Of a stretch of 64,000 nucleotides of DNA, positions 18,775 to 26,660 are shown piece after piece. A program made the position numbers and the translations under genes. The stretch's first letter is position 1, and each line of letters opens with the position of its first letter. The stretch covers positions 248,001 through 312,000 of the forward strand of contig CBDAKK010000008.1 in the NCBI GenBank assembly GCA_965196605.1, in the 5' to 3' direction. This DNA is from CBDAKK01 sp965196605 (lineage in GTDB: Bacteria; Spirochaetota; Spirochaetia; WTKD01; G963693115). Under the pieces are notes generated by a model. The model had not been told where the DNA came from and made no database searches. It saw nothing but the letters and a program-made list of their open reading frames with translations.

Positions 18775-19527
18775 TTACCAAATGCGCGTCCCCACATAGT
18801 CCTTGCCTTCAAAAACCGCCGCAAGGTTTGCAAGCGTAGGACCCACCGAAACAACCTGAAGACCCGCGGCGCGCGCCTGCACACACGCCACTGGGTCAAA
18901 GGGGACATTCATGCCCGGCTTCCAGCGTTCACCAACCATGGCAATCATTGCATCCCACCGAATGGACTCCAAGGGCTCTGCGCTTGGCTCATGTTTTGGG
19001 TCAGCGGTGTATATTTGCGCTATGTTGGAAATGTTCACAATGGTTTGAGCGCCGAAGCGCCGTGCCAACACAACGGCATCCAAGTCCGTAGAAAACCCCG
19101 GCTTCCAACCTGCGCCTATAAGTACGCTTTTGTTAAAGACAAGGTTCTCGGCCTCCGGGTTGCGTACAACAAGGCGCTCGGCATGTTCAGCAAAGACCTC
19201 GCGTATTAAGGCCGCGTTTAAATGCGTGGCAGCAATGCCTATTCTGTCCAAGGCATCATTGCTGCTTGTGCGCCCTGCGTGTTCTACCCCCTCCGCCACT
19301 TCATCACGCGCGCCGCCTTGTTCATCAAGCTCCGCCTGCAATCTCTTGTACGCATTCTGATACACGCGCGCGGGACTCCCGCCACCCACGATGATGATAA
19401 ATCTATCATTCATAGCTATGCGCTTCGTGATACGTGTATAAAATTCACTGATAAATGCGACATCCACAAGATCATCACCCCCTTTGGGAGCAACAATAGA
19501 ACCGCCAAGAGACAAAACCCACATCAT
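18775..19527 (-). CDS. pyrH: UMP kinase (amino-acid-kinase family)
   Basis: Pyrimidine salvage/synthesis enzyme, UMP to UDP, 250 aa. It begins VLSLGGSIV, has GGGSPARVYQ, and the nucleotide pocket GWKPGFSTDLDAV and NISNIAQIYTADP. The shape resembles the archaeal-type PyrH branch rather than the E. coli one. Two Met codons start the frame at 19527; TATACT lies just upstream, no Shine-Dalgarno. Other kinases of the fold (for example aspartate kinase) are unlikely given length and motifs. Confidence 0.85.
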   Translation of the reverse strand: MMWVLSLGGSIVAPKGGDDLVDVAFISEFYTRITKRIAMNDRFIIIVGGGSPARVYQNAYKRLQAELDEQGGARDEVAEGVEHAGRTSSNDALDRIGIAATHLNAALIREVFAEHAERLVVRNPEAENLVFNKSVLIGAGWKPGFSTDLDAVVLARRFGAQTIVNISNIAQIYTADPKHEPSAEPLESIRWDAMIAMVGERWKPGMNVPFDPVACVQARAAGLQVVSVGPTLANLAAVFEGKDYVGTRIW

Positions 19528-19769
19528 ACTTTATAAGTATAACCAAATGCTGCTGATAACCCACGCAAGGCGCTACAACACCCAGCACGCGTGGCAAACA
19601 CCGCAAGCTCGACAACACCATGCGCGCGCCTCCTTAATATATATATGTGTGTGTGTTACGCTGAGAACCCATGTTTGCTTGTGATACACACCATGCATTG
19701 AAAAATGCAGGGACAAGCACGCGCGTTGCAAAATAGACTTGCAAGCGGTGGTGCATGTAATAAAGCCAA

Positions 19770-19842
19770 TCGGGGCGGCAGGATTTGAACCTGCGATCTC
19801 CTGGTCCCAAACCAGGCGCCTTAGCCACTAGGCCACGCCCCG
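19770..19842 (-). tRNA. tRNA-Pro (anticodon TGG)
   Basis: Complete cloverleaf on the minus strand: acceptor CGGGGCG with CGCCCCG, anticodon stem CCTGG/CCAGG with loop TTTGGGA, T-arm GCAGG TTCAAAT CCTGC, discriminator A. CCA is not encoded. Confidence 0.96.
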
Positions 19843-19987
19843 TGTTTATTGCACTATATGCTAGCATTCTAGCACAAACACAAAACTATGTACCACACTT
19901 CTTTAAAGTATTGAAAATTTAAAGAAAGAGTGCTTTTGTGCAACACAACTTCACGCATGTATTGACCTCGGACGCCCTACCTAAAAA

Positions 19988-20162
19988 AGTCTAGACAATT
20001 TTTAAAAAAGTCTAAACAAGTTGATGGAAAAGTCTAAACAAGTTGGGTGAGAAGTCTAGACATGTTGGTGGAAAAGTCTAAACAAGTTGGGTGAGAAGTC
20101 TAGACATGTTGGTGGAAAAGTCTAAGCAAATTGATGAAGAAGTCTAGACAATTTTTTAAAAA
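19988..20162. repeat. Eight tandem 22-bp repeats with alternating GTCTAGAC palindromes
   Basis: Units start at 19988, 20009, 20031, 20053, 20075, 20097, 20119 and 20141. Consensus AGTCTARACAWGTTGGTGRAAA. Four units carry the perfect 8-bp palindrome GTCTAGAC and four carry GTCTAAAC or GTCTAAGC. The outermost units both run into AATTTTTAAAAA-like sequence. There are no spacers, so this is not a CRISPR. A protein-binding array is the likeliest role. Confidence 0.9.
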
Positions 20163-20374
20163 GTACCCACGCTTTGCCAAGCGGTGTATAGATGTATTGG
20201 TGAAACTTTGATATTTGTGTGTACATTCAGCCCGTAACGTGTATTGATAGACGCGCCCTTGTGATATTGTAAAAAAATACATGTATTTTGTGATGTTTGC
20301 TTTTGTAATTTGTATTATAGCAATTTTATACTTAGTTTATTGATTGTTAATTATTCATTAATTCAAATAATGAC

Positions 20375-20403
20375 TTGCGTAAGGATTAAATTATTGTTAT
20401 AAT
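20375..20403 (+). promoter_or_regulatory. Sigma-70-type promoter of the HU-like gene
   Basis: TTGCGT, 17-bp spacer, TATAAT, 33 nt before the ATG at 20437, which has an AGGGGG ribosome-binding site. Confidence 0.7.
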
Positions 20404-20436
20404 GTATAATACATTAAATAAAAGGGGGTGATAAAA

Positions 20437-20818
20437 ATGCCTATAGAGTTTCATGTTGTGCGAAGAAGAGTACTCAGTGACCCTAAAAAGTCCAAGAAGT
20501 ACTGCGTCTACAAGCTCAAGGGGAGAAACGACTCTTGAAATGCTTACTGAAGAAATCGAGAAGATAAGCGCCATGAGTGGTGCCGACATTCGCGCGGTTT
20601 TGTATGCCTTGGTGGACAGCATTCCACGTCATATAAGCGAAGGAAGAATAGTTCGCTTAGGTGATTTGGGAAACTTGCGTCTTACAATTAGTAGTAAAGG
20701 CGAGGCTCAAGAAAAAGACGTGGATGTACATTCCATAAGAAAGAGCAAAATAGTCTTTTCGCCTGGCAAAAAGCTGTCAGACATGCTAAAGCTACAAAGC
20801 TTTAAAAAGAAACAGTAA
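20437..20818 (+). pseudogene. HU-like DNA-binding protein gene with a frame break
   Basis: The first frame from the ATG at 20437 reads MPIEFHVVRRRVLSDPKKSKKY and stops after 33 codons. The neighbouring +1 frame continues the same family sequence, ASTSSRGETTLEMLTEEIEKISAMSG and on to 20818. Together they give one HU/IHF-like protein of about 126 aa of the type common in Bacteroidetes, with the break near base 20503. One inserted base, two lost bases, or a +1 programmed shift would explain it. The promoter and ribosome-binding site are good, so the gene is transcribed or recently was. A shorter internal start at 20453 would lack the conserved N-terminus. Confidence 0.7.
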
Positions 20819-20829
20819 TGCCGAGTACG

Positions 20830-21200
20830 TTTCATAAGTTGCTTGTGAGGGGAGGCACAGCGGCTTTTTTTTGATGCAAGCTCCATGTTTGCACCGCACA
20901 GCGGTGCTTATGCAATAGTTTGCATCCCCTCGCTACGCTCGTGAGCGTCGCAAAAAAGTCGAGAGCGCTGAAAAGCGCGACGCCCGTGCCACGGACGGGG
21001 CATTAAGGCTAACAGGGATGTTAAAGAAAAGAAAAAGAACAGTCGTCCGAGTGTATGTCATAGTAGGTGCGGCTGCTTGACCGCAGAAAAAGCTCATAGC
21101 AAATAGCGTGAGTTATGACACAAATACACGCGCGTAAGCGCAGCACCGTGTCTTACCCCACGGGGGGTGTGGGGGCAGCCCCCCCACAAAAAACCACATT
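20830..21200. repeat. Composite dispersed repeat
   Basis: Contains the TGCATCCCCTCGCTACGCTC block (20923-20942), a half palindrome AAAGAAAAAGAACAG near 21025, the block GAGTGTATGTCATAGTAGGT, TGACCGCAGAAAAAGCTCAT, then one forward GC unit at 21140-21190. Order and spacing match the copies at 23640 and 26360. Confidence 0.8.
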
Positions 21201-21257
21201 GAACTTATGTGAAGGGAGCGTATAGACTATATATAACATAAGGTTGTCTATATATAT

Positions 21258-21929
21258 ATGAAAGTTCCGTACTGCAAACGCATAAGAGCATTAACACAAT
21301 TTATAACCGAGCAGCGCTTACAGCGCATGGAGCGCGTGCTGGGTAACCGTACGCGTCACATAAGCGTGGTGCTTGAGGATATATATCAAGCGCACAATGC
21401 AAGCGCGGTGCTGCGCTCTTGTGACGCCTTTGGCATTCAAGACGTGCATGTTATTCAGCAGAACAACGCCTTTGTGCCCAACGAAGACGTGGCGCTGGGC
21501 AGCTCTAAGTGGCTGACGCTGCACCACTACCAAGAACAAGACACCAGCGAGGTCTACCAAAGCCTGCGTAGCAAGGGCTACAAAATAGTCGCAACCGCCT
21601 TGAACGAAAAGGCAACTAAGCTGCATGAATTGGCTGTGGATGAAAAACCCATAGCCCTTGCCTTTGGCAACGAACTACACGGCCTGCGCGCGCAGTCCAT
21701 AGAAGAAGCCGATGAGGTTATGTACATCCCCATGGTCGGCTTTGTGGAAAGCTTTAACATATCAGTCTCCGTTGCTATTGCACTCTCACACCTCGTTTCA
21801 AAACTACGAGACATGCCGCACCTCCACTGGGGGCTTAAAAAAGACGAAATGCAAGCCGTGCTGCTCCAATGGCTGCGCCTAGACGTACACCGCGCCGAGG
21901 AAATAGAAGCAAGCCTGTGCGCACACTAA
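21258..21929 (+). CDS. trmH: tRNA (guanosine-2'-O-)-methyltransferase, TrmH family
   Basis: SPOUT methyltransferase of 223 aa, predicted to methylate G18 in the tRNA D-loop. N-terminal motif NASAVLRSCDAFGIQDVHV (motif 1 with the catalytic Arg), then ALAFGNELHGL (motif 2) and the knotted C-terminal IPMVGFVESFNISVSVAI (motif 3). A pair of GTCTATA/TATAGAC inverted repeats flanks the start region. No Shine-Dalgarno is visible. Confidence 0.9.
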   Translation: MKVPYCKRIRALTQFITEQRLQRMERVLGNRTRHISVVLEDIYQAHNASAVLRSCDAFGIQDVHVIQQNNAFVPNEDVALGSSKWLTLHHYQEQDTSEVYQSLRSKGYKIVATALNEKATKLHELAVDEKPIALAFGNELHGLRAQSIEEADEVMYIPMVGFVESFNISVSVAIALSHLVSKLRDMPHLHWGLKKDEMQAVLLQWLRLDVHRAEEIEASLCAH

Positions 21930-22238
21930 GACAAAAAGTACCACCACCCCTGTGCGCACACGCCCATGTGCAAGCTTTTTTAAGGCTGCAGTGCCAACAC
22001 AACTATTGAGCGCTCTACCAAGGAGTTTTTACACACTTACGACAACTCCGCGAACTCATGCTCAAGTTTTAAGCACATAATACGCGGTGTAGCACAATAT
22101 GTACAAACCACAGCCTCAAAAAGGCTTTTTATGCACAAAGCACACCCCTACACCCCACGCCCCCCCAAACTGCGTACAACAGCGTGCCAAGGCGCCGTAA
22201 CACGCAATTATTTATTTAAAAAAAAAGCAAATTAACAC
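21930..22238. other. Intergenic gap without recognised features
   Basis: About 310 bp after trmH. GC-moderate, no conserved frame, no repeat-family block apart from a short C-run near 22160. The promoter for the next gene begins at its right edge. Confidence 0.5.
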
Positions 22239-22267
22239 TTGACATGCCGAGGCAAATACCCTAATAA
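22239..22267 (+). promoter_or_regulatory. Sigma-70-type promoter
   Basis: Perfect TTGACA at 22239-22244, 17-bp spacer, TAATAA at 22262-22267, 41 nt before the ATG at 22309. Confidence 0.8.
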
Positions 22268-22308
22268 TTAGGTATATGCAAAAAATAAAAACCAAGGAGG
22301 TTTCATTT

Positions 22309-23190
22309 ATGAAACACAAAACACAATTGCCTATGCTCATAGGCGTTTTTTCAATTATTGCAATCTTTCTCATGGCGCAAGACTGCGACAAAGCAAAGGA
22401 CAAGAAGAAAACAGATGACCTTACGATTGCATTTTCTGGTGCTACTACGGTAACTAAAGTAGCGGCTGTAGCTGGTAATGGTAATAAAGAGTATTACACT
22501 GTTCCTGCACTTGCCGGCACTTTTAGTGTAGATGTTACTGCTAAGTCTAAAGACACATCAGGCATTTCCATTGAAATAGATGCGCCTGAAACGGCAAAAA
22601 GTGGGCTTGCTGCTAATCAGCAGCCAACAGTTGCAGGTAAGGTCGTAACCCTTAAAAATCACAATGGTTTCTTTTATATTATTGCAACCAAAGTAGCGAA
22701 GGGAGATTACGCGAAAACTACAAAGAAAATTATTGTTGCACAAGGTGCTGTTCCTATTCCAACTGCTGCTATAGTTCCTAATAAGGAACTGTTTAATGAA
22801 GGCCGAGGAGCTGCCGCTGGTACCTATACAGCAGCTATGGGTGGTTTTGTTGGTACTGGAGCTAATGCAGACAATATAATAAGGCATACTTCTGCTGTGG
22901 ACACTGACCCAAGTAGGATAGACAAAACAATTATTGTAAAAGCGAAGGTAGATTACACTAAGCTTCCTCCTGAAGCTCCTCGACCAACTTCTGTTTATGT
23001 CTACGATCTTGGTACTACTGGTAGAGGTTATGCCACTGTTGCAGACCGCATTGATGGTCGTACTGGAACAGTAACTCTTGACGATTCTGTAACTGCTGGC
23101 CATAGTATAAATGTACGGGTAAGTGCTGCTGCTGCTGCACCATATGCTGCGTTGGCTCCACAGGATTTATACAAGATAGCATTACCTTAA
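22309..23190 (+). CDS. Secreted protein or lipoprotein of unknown function
   Basis: A 293-aa exported protein. Residues 1-24 are a signal sequence ending FLMAQDC, which may serve as a relaxed spirochaetal lipobox with Cys as first mature residue. The rest is rich in Ala, Thr, Val and Lys and looks like beta-sandwich material. I do not recognise a family. It has its own strong promoter, an AAGGAGG site and a terminator, so it is probably an abundant single-gene unit. A start at 22276 is excluded because it lies upstream of the ribosome-binding site. Confidence 0.75.
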   Translation: MKHKTQLPMLIGVFSIIAIFLMAQDCDKAKDKKKTDDLTIAFSGATTVTKVAAVAGNGNKEYYTVPALAGTFSVDVTAKSKDTSGISIEIDAPETAKSGLAANQQPTVAGKVVTLKNHNGFFYIIATKVAKGDYAKTTKKIIVAQGAVPIPTAAIVPNKELFNEGRGAAAGTYTAAMGGFVGTGANADNIIRHTSAVDTDPSRIDKTIIVKAKVDYTKLPPEAPRPTSVYVYDLGTTGRGYATVADRIDGRTGTVTLDDSVTAGHSINVRVSAAAAAPYAALAPQDLYKIALP

Positions 23191-23212
23191 GTTTGTTGAT
23201 TCTTAATAATAT

Positions 23213-23241
23213 AAAACCACCCTTTCGAGGGTGGTTTTTTT
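23213..23241 (+). terminator. Rho-independent terminator
   Basis: AAAACCACCCT-TTCG-AGGGTGGTTTT stem with a UUCG tetraloop and a following T-run. Confidence 0.92.
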
Positions 23242-23597
23242 GTTTTGTGGTGTGGGCTTGGTGCACGCTGTGCTTGTGGAACGCACTGCTTTCACCTTCC
23301 CGTGGGCGCACTCACGTCCTTATTTACGCATTACGCATGCGCGCACTCTCTTGTGTGCAAGTGTGCTTTCAGCTCACGCGGCCGACTGGACTGCTAATAA
23401 GCCATGTACACCAATAGCTGTATTGCTATAAGTTCTATGCTTGTGCTGCACTCACGCAAAAAGCTGTATGCCTAGGGCATACGCTGTCTCTGGCGACACG
23501 CGTTCACGCTCTCAACTTTTTGGTACTTTTTCATACTTGCGCATAGTATCTCTGTTATTACTGCTTTAGCACACCGCAGGCTTTTTTTCTTTTTTTG

Positions 23598-23643
23598 GTT
23601 CTTTTTTTCTTTTTTTGCATGCATAAAAAAAGAAAAAAAGAAC
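23598..23643. repeat. Perfect 19-bp palindrome, GTTC class
   Basis: Arms GTTCTTTTTTTCTTTTTTT and its complement around the loop GCATGCAT. A partial direct copy of the left arm precedes it. Confidence 0.9.
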
Positions 23644-23876
23644 AGTCATCCGAGTGTATGTCATAGCAGGTGTGGCTGCTTGACCGCAGAAAAAGCTCAT
23701 AGCAAATAGCGTGAGCTATGGCACAAATACACGCGCTTAAGCGCAGCACCGCGTCTTACCCCAAGGGGGGCGTGGGAGCATCCCCCCCACAAAGCGTGCT
23801 CACACAAACTTACTTCCATACAATCTTCATGCTTGCGCACAGTATCTATGTTATTACTGCTTTAGCACACAGGATG

Positions 23877-23914
23877 TTTTTTTCTTTTTTTGCATGCATA
23901 AAAAAAGAAAAAAA
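23877..23914. repeat. Shortened palindrome, 15-bp arms
   Basis: Same GTTC class and loop GCATGCAT, but the outer four bases of the left arm are lost, so only 15 bp pair. Confidence 0.85.
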
Positions 23915-24133
23915 GAACAGTCATCCGAGTGTATGTCATAGTAGGCGCAGCTGCTTGACAACCAACAGCGTGAGCCATCGCACACACGGCGTGCAGCCCT
24001 CACGCGCGTAGCGCAATACCGCGTCTTACCCCACGGGGGGCGTGGGGGCATCCCCCCCCACAAAGCGCGTATGCACATACAGCGTCTTACCCCACGGGGG
24101 GCGTGGGGGCAGCTCCCCACAAAGCGCGTATGC

Positions 24134-24139
24134 TATAAT
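24134..24139 (+). promoter_or_regulatory. TATAAT of a probable leaderless promoter inside the repeat unit end
   Basis: The unit tail GCGCGTATGCACATA seen elsewhere is here GCGCGTATGCTATAAT, giving a perfect -10 with 6 nt to the ATG at 24146. Confidence 0.6.
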
Positions 24140-24145
24140 ACCTAC

Positions 24146-24535
24146 ATGGCACTTGCTCATGTTGTTCCAAACACTAAAGCTAGCTCAATGAGAAGGTCTC
24201 ACGCTAAGAGAGCCCCAGTGGGAACCGTGGAAAATACGTTTACGGTACAAGATGCATATATTTATGAGCTACTGAATAATAAAATAGATAATGTACAAGA
24301 TGTATTGAAAGCGGAAATAGCAAGCAATCGAGATGCTATTGGCTTACTGAGGACAGAGCTAAAGGCGGAAATAGCAAGCAACCGAGATGCGTTGAAGGCA
24401 GAAATAGCGAGTAATCGAGAGTTGTTTTTAGCTCATTTTAAAAGCATGGAGAATCAGTTTAAAACAGTACGTTGGGCATTAGGATTGATTTTTGTCTTTA
24501 TTTTTGGAATAGCGACCAAGCTTTTCTTTTTTTAA
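24146..24535 (+). CDS. Bdr-like coiled-coil protein with a C-terminal membrane segment
   Basis: A 129-aa protein with the layout of the two other Bdr-like proteins but different sequence. A 50-residue polar head is followed by three copies of LKAEIASNRDA in tandem (about residues 53-95), then a hydrophobic helix WALGLIFVFIFGIATKLFFF at the C-terminus. The coil repeats suggest oligomerisation at the inner face of the membrane. No family function is known to me. It lies between two blocks of composite repeats and has a leaderless-type promoter. Confidence 0.72.
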   Translation: MALAHVVPNTKASSMRRSHAKRAPVGTVENTFTVQDAYIYELLNNKIDNVQDVLKAEIASNRDAIGLLRTELKAEIASNRDALKAEIASNRELFLAHFKSMENQFKTVRWALGLIFVFIFGIATKLFFF

Positions 24536-24639
24536 GCGGTGCGTGAAATTAAGCGCATAGCAGGTATTGTTGCTTTTATACACGCTAGTCTGAGCATCAC
24601 CCACGTAGCTTTTTATAGAGAATTGCGTAGCAGTGGGCT

Positions 24640-25505
24640 TTGCTATAAGCTCCATGTTTGCACCGCACAGCGGTGCTTATGCAGTAGTTTGCATCCCCTC
24701 GCTTCGCTCGTGAGCGTCCTCACAGCCGCCCCATGGATGGGGCGCATTGGCTGCCAAGGATGGTAAAAGAAAAGAAAAAGAACAGCCGTCCGAGGCATCA
24801 TCATAGTGCGCCTCACGCCGTGGCAACAGAAAGCGTTCACGCATACAGCGTCAGCTACAACACAGAAAGGCGCGCGCGTAAGCGCACTAGCGCGTCTTAC
24901 CTTACGGGGGGCGTGGGGGGCATCCCCCCCACAAAGCACATATGCACATACCGCGTCTTACCCAAGGGGGGTGTGGGGGCTTGCCCCCACAAAGCGCATA
25001 TGGAATAGTTTGCATCCGTACCATCCTTGGCGCCCTATGCGTGCCATTCATGGCACGGACGTCACGCGTTCGCGACTGTCTTCGGGGCTTGTTTCATATT
25101 TGCGCACAATATCTATGTTATTACTGCTTTAGCACACAGGAGGCTTTTTTCTCTTTTCTTTGGTACTTTCTTTTCTCTTTTTTGCATCCATAAAAAAGAG
25201 AAAAGAAAGTACAGCCGTCCGAGGCATCATCATAATGCGCCCCATGCAGTGGCAGCAAAAAGCGTGAGCAATCAAGCTAAAGCAACCTGTGCTTTGCACC
25301 TACAGCAAACAAGCGAAGCCCCCTGTGCGTAGCACCTAAAAAAGAAAAGTCGTAAGCAAAATACACACGGCGTGCAGCCTACACGCGCGAAGCGCAGTAC
25401 CGCGTCTTACCCCAAGGGGGGTGTGGGGGGACATCCCCCACAAAGCGCGTATGCACATACAGCGTCTTACCCCAAGGGGGGTGTGGGGGCAGCTCCCCCA
25501 CAACA
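24640..25505. repeat. Composite repeat array, at least two copies
   Basis: First copy: block with TGCATCCCCTCGCTTCGCTC, half palindrome at 24770, GTCCGAGGCATCATCAT, then two GC units (24893, 24950). Second copy: CATCCTTGG block at 25020, CACTGCTTTAGCACAC-like block at 25120, palindrome 25163-25212, then two GC units (25400 and 25460). Short translatable frames occur but are not conserved between copies. Confidence 0.85.
25163..25212. repeat. Perfect 21-bp palindrome, GTAC class
   Basis: Arms beginning GTACTTTCTTTTCTC around the loop GCATCCAT. It differs from the GTTC class at several positions, each matched on the opposite arm. Confidence 0.9.
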
Positions 25506-25513
25506 ATAAACCA

Positions 25514-25966
25514 TCATCCTAGCTTTGAGAGTATAACGCCAAGTACAGCAAAAAGGCCTGCAAACGCAATGCCAAATACTACAAGCATGTTGCTAATGCG
25601 CTTGTCTGTCTTATCTACTATTGTTTTCATGTCGTCTATACGTGTGTTGGTTGCATCTATGCGTGTGTTTGTACTCTTGATTTGCTCCGTGAGTTTTTCA
25701 TCCAGCGCATCTATGCGTGTGTTTGTACTCTTGATTTGTTCTGTGACAATATCTATACGCGCATTGAGTCGTTCCTCTACTGTCTCTATACGCGCATTGA
25801 GTCTGCCCTCTACCGCATCTATATGCGTGTGTGTCTTTTCTATCTCATGCGTAAGTGTTATTTTGAAATTGTCAAATTCCATATTTTGTACTTTTCCTGC
25901 AAGAAAGTCATATTGACTTGTTGGAGCATGTCCGTTGTCTTTGAGTTCTTCTATGCGCGCTTCCAT
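25514..25966 (-). CDS. Bdr-like coiled-coil protein, paralogue of the 11041 gene
   Basis: 150 aa, starting MEARIEELKDN as in the paralogue. The coil region (about 45-122) has extra copies of the EQIKSTNTRIDALDEKL repeat, and the last 28 residues (membrane helix) are almost identical. The start is set at 25966 by identity with the paralogue and by the shared TATAAT; the frame remains open upstream to 26179 but this is repeat DNA. The difference in length is due to repeat number, typical of slipped-strand or recombination change. Confidence 0.75.
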   Translation of the reverse strand: MEARIEELKDNGHAPTSQYDFLAGKVQNMEFDNFKITLTHEIEKTHTHIDAVEGRLNARIETVEERLNARIDIVTEQIKSTNTRIDALDEKLTEQIKSTNTRIDATNTRIDDMKTIVDKTDKRISNMLVVFGIAFAGLFAVLGVILSKLG

Positions 25967-25973
25967 ATTTTTT

Positions 25974-25979
25974 ATTATA
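25974..25979 (-). promoter_or_regulatory. TATAAT of a probable leaderless promoter
   Basis: TATAAT with 7 nt to the ATG at 25966, matching the arrangement upstream of 11041. Confidence 0.55.
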
Positions 25980-26009
25980 TGCCCTTTGCCCACAATACCA
26001 CAACTAGCT

Positions 26010-26650
26010 TTTTGCTCTTGCAATAGTTTGCATCCCCTCGCTATGCTCGTGACTTTTTGGTTCTTTTTAATATTTGCGCACGGTATCTCTGTCATTACTG
26101 CTTTAGCACACAGGATGTTTTTTTTCTTTTTTTGGTTCTTTTTTCTTTCTTTGGTGCAAGTTCCATTTTTGTACCGCACAGCGATGCTTATGCAGTAGTT
26201 TGCATCCCCTCGCTACGCTTGTGATTTTTTGGTTCTTTCTTTAGTACTTTTTAATACTTGCGCGCAGTATCTATGTCATTACTGCTTTAGCACACAGCAG
26301 GCTTTTTTTCTTTTTTTGGTTCTTTTTTTCTTTTTTTGCATGCATAAAAAAAGAAAAAAAGAACAGTCATCCGAGCGTATGTCATAGTAGGTGCGGCTGC
26401 TTGACCGCAGAAAGCGTGCACACACAAAGCGTAAGCAAAACACACACGGCGTGCAGCCTACACGCGCGTAAGCGCAGCACCGCGTCTTACCCCACGGGGG
26501 GCGTGGGGGCATCCCCCCCACAAAGCGCGTATGCACATACAGCGTCTTACCCCAAGGGGGGGGGCGTGGGGGGCATCCCCCCCACAAAGCGCATATGCAC
26601 ATACCGCGTCTTACCCAAGGGGGGCGTGGGGGCTTGCCCCCACCACAAAA
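26010..26650. repeat. Composite repeat array with three tandem GC units
   Basis: Half elements at 26020-26150, a second start at 26190, palindrome at 26319-26364, then CGAGCGTATGTCATAGTAGG and three GC units whose GCGTCTTAC starts lie at 26482, 26542 and 26606, periods 60 and 64 bp. The longest tandem GC array in the window. Confidence 0.85.
26319..26364. repeat. Perfect 19-bp palindrome, GTTC class
   Basis: Same arms and loop as at 23598, including the direct partial copy of the left arm just before it. Confidence 0.9.
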
Positions 26651-26660
26651 GGCGTAAGCC

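Larger units (their letters stand above)
19843..20436. other. Long intergenic region with iteron-like array and promoter
   Basis: Nearly 600 bp between tRNA-Pro and the HU-like gene. It holds the 22-bp tandem array (19988-20162) and a promoter at 20375-20403. The part 20163-20370 is AT-rich with no frame or structure that I recognise. Confidence 0.7.
23460..24130. repeat. Composite repeat array, two full copies in one orientation
   Basis: Two successive copies: conserved block ending CTGCTTTAGCACAC, palindrome (23598-23643 and a shortened one at 23877-23914), GAACAGTCATCCGAGTGTAT, TGACCGCAG or a variant, then GC units at 23750, 24020 and 24082. The last two units are in tandem with a 61-bp period. 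The final unit runs directly into the TATAAT of the next gene. Confidence 0.88.

Noticed and set aside
19634..19867. Frame over tRNA-Pro; also the similar one at 60205-60516 over tRNA-Arg
   Set aside because: They are translations of tRNA genes and their flanks.
19988..20162. CRISPR array
   Set aside because: The 22-bp repeats follow each other without unique spacers and no cas genes are near.
23558..26602. Open frames of 75-107 codons inside the composite repeats
   Set aside because: They run through the palindrome and GC hairpins, read as Phe/Lys runs and low-complexity sequence, and their frames are not kept between copies.
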